Source: Gemmatimonadaceae bacterium
GTDB taxonomy: Bacteria > Gemmatimonadota > Gemmatimonadetes > Gemmatimonadales > Gemmatimonadaceae
Direction: 5' to 3'
NCBI GenBank assembly: GCA_025453855.1
Contig: JALOPO010000120.1
Span: forward strand, 1-6,240
DNA: 6,240 nt
The position numbers and the translations under genes were made by a program. A model generated the notes under the pieces. That model had not been told where the DNA came from and searched no databases. It worked only from the letters and a program-made list of their open reading frames with translations. Below are positions 5,764 to 6,240 of this stretch, one piece after another (the stretch's first letter is position 1; each line of letters starts with the position of its first letter).

Positions 5764-6240
5764 TCAGCTCTCGGTGAGGCGGAAGGTGGGGTCGCCGTAG
5801 AGCACGTAGGCGGCCCACGTGATCTCGCGGGGGAAGCTGGCCCGCACATGTTCGCGGGCCTTGCGCAACGCCTCGCCGGTGGGCTCGCCGGCGAGGACCT
5901 CCTGGTAGAAGCGCACCGCGATCTGCGCCGCCGGCTCGTCGTAGACGGGCCACAGCGAGCCGACGCAGCCGAGCGCACCGCTGTACACGAACGCCGACGC
6001 GAGGCCGACCACCGGTTCAGGGGCGGTGAGGAGGTAGCTCACCGTCGGCGCATCGTCCGCACGCGCGACCGTCCCCGACTCGCAGGCGTTGAGGAAGATG
6101 AGCGCCCCGCCCTTGTTCAGCCGGCGGATCTTGTCGGCGGTGAGCACCGCGTCGCGCAGCTGCAGGCCGCTGAGCTGCGGCCGCTGCTTGTCGAAGTGGG
6201 CGTGCCCGGCGTAGTGGATGAAGTCGAACGGTGGCCCCAT
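5764..6240 (-). CDS. CHAT-domain caspase-like protease, C-terminal catalytic part (partial)
   Basis: CHAT proteins are cysteine peptidases of the caspase/separase clan, usually fused to TPR or other sensor repeats and often part of bacterial immune or cell-death systems. The 158 visible residues contain the catalytic histidine motif DFIHYAGHAHF (H13 of the visible part) and the catalytic cysteine motif LIFLNACESG (C53). Typical family blocks follow: GALGCVGSLWPVYDEPAA, FYQEVLAGEPTGEALRKAR, and the closing WAAYVLYGDPTFRL. Both catalytic residues are present, so the domain looks intact. The frame continues beyond the right edge. The ATG at 6238-6240 is only the last base triplet of the window and is unlikely to be the true start, because CHAT domains need an N-terminal half upstream. 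The gene ends at TGA (5764-5766) and runs toward the repeat element. Its sensor domain, substrate and neighbours are not visible. Confidence 0.9.
   Translation of the reverse strand: MGPPFDFIHYAGHAHFDKQRPQLSGLQLRDAVLTADKIRRLNKGGALIFLNACESGTVARADDAPTVSYLLTAPEPVVGLASAFVYSGALGCVGSLWPVYDEPAAQIAVRFYQEVLAGEPTGEALRKAREHVRASFPREITWAAYVLYGDPTFRLTES

Noticed and set aside
5402..5800. Short coding frames across the repeat element on both strands
   Set aside because: They read through the inverted and tandem repeat units and give similar peptides from both strands, as expected for a palindrome rather than a gene.

Overview
The window is very GC-rich, with G or C at nearly every third codon position. It encodes a TonB-dependent outer-membrane receptor and a lipoprotein, so the host is a diderm bacterium. 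The base composition, the Ala/Arg-rich signal peptides and the gene mix (carotenoid oxygenase, thioredoxin-like ferredoxin, CHAT protease, carboxypeptidase-regulatory-domain TonB receptor) would suit Gemmatimonadota or a similar high-GC soil lineage. That assignment is inference; there is no marker gene here.

Layout. Bases 1-110 hold the 3' end of an unrecognised plus-strand gene. Bases 111-275 are a hairpin-rich gap between convergent genes. Bases 276-1693 (minus) are a carotenoid cleavage oxygenase whose reading frame breaks near 428-434, so the last ~50 residues, including the fourth iron-binding histidine, lie in another frame. Bases 1694-1892 separate it from a divergent small [2Fe-2S] thioredoxin-like ferredoxin (1893-2273, plus), which is followed by a short hairpin. 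A 10-bp perfect inverted repeat (2353-2389) surrounds a possible leaderless promoter and the start codon of a 783-residue TonB-dependent receptor (2387-4738). After 122 bases with two hairpins comes a 188-residue lipoprotein (4861-5427); I read these two as one outer-membrane uptake operon. Bases 5428-5763 are non-coding and mostly filled by a repeat element: tandem ~32-base units on the left and a 51-base inverted copy on the right, with a second 13-bp inverted repeat nested inside. Finally 5764-6240 (minus) is the C-terminal catalytic half of a CHAT-domain caspase-like protease that enters from beyond the right edge.

How the genes may work together. The receptor and lipoprotein most likely form a surface uptake module for an unidentified ligand. 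The conserved histidines in the receptor make a metal or metal complex a reasonable guess, but nothing in the window proves it. The ferredoxin and carotenoid oxygenase are divergent and have no known functional link. The CHAT protease is read toward the repeat element and is a separate unit; its partners would lie outside the window. The main points of interest are the broken oxygenase, the inverted repeat over the receptor start, the receptor/lipoprotein pair, the nested palindromic repeat and the cut-off CHAT protein.
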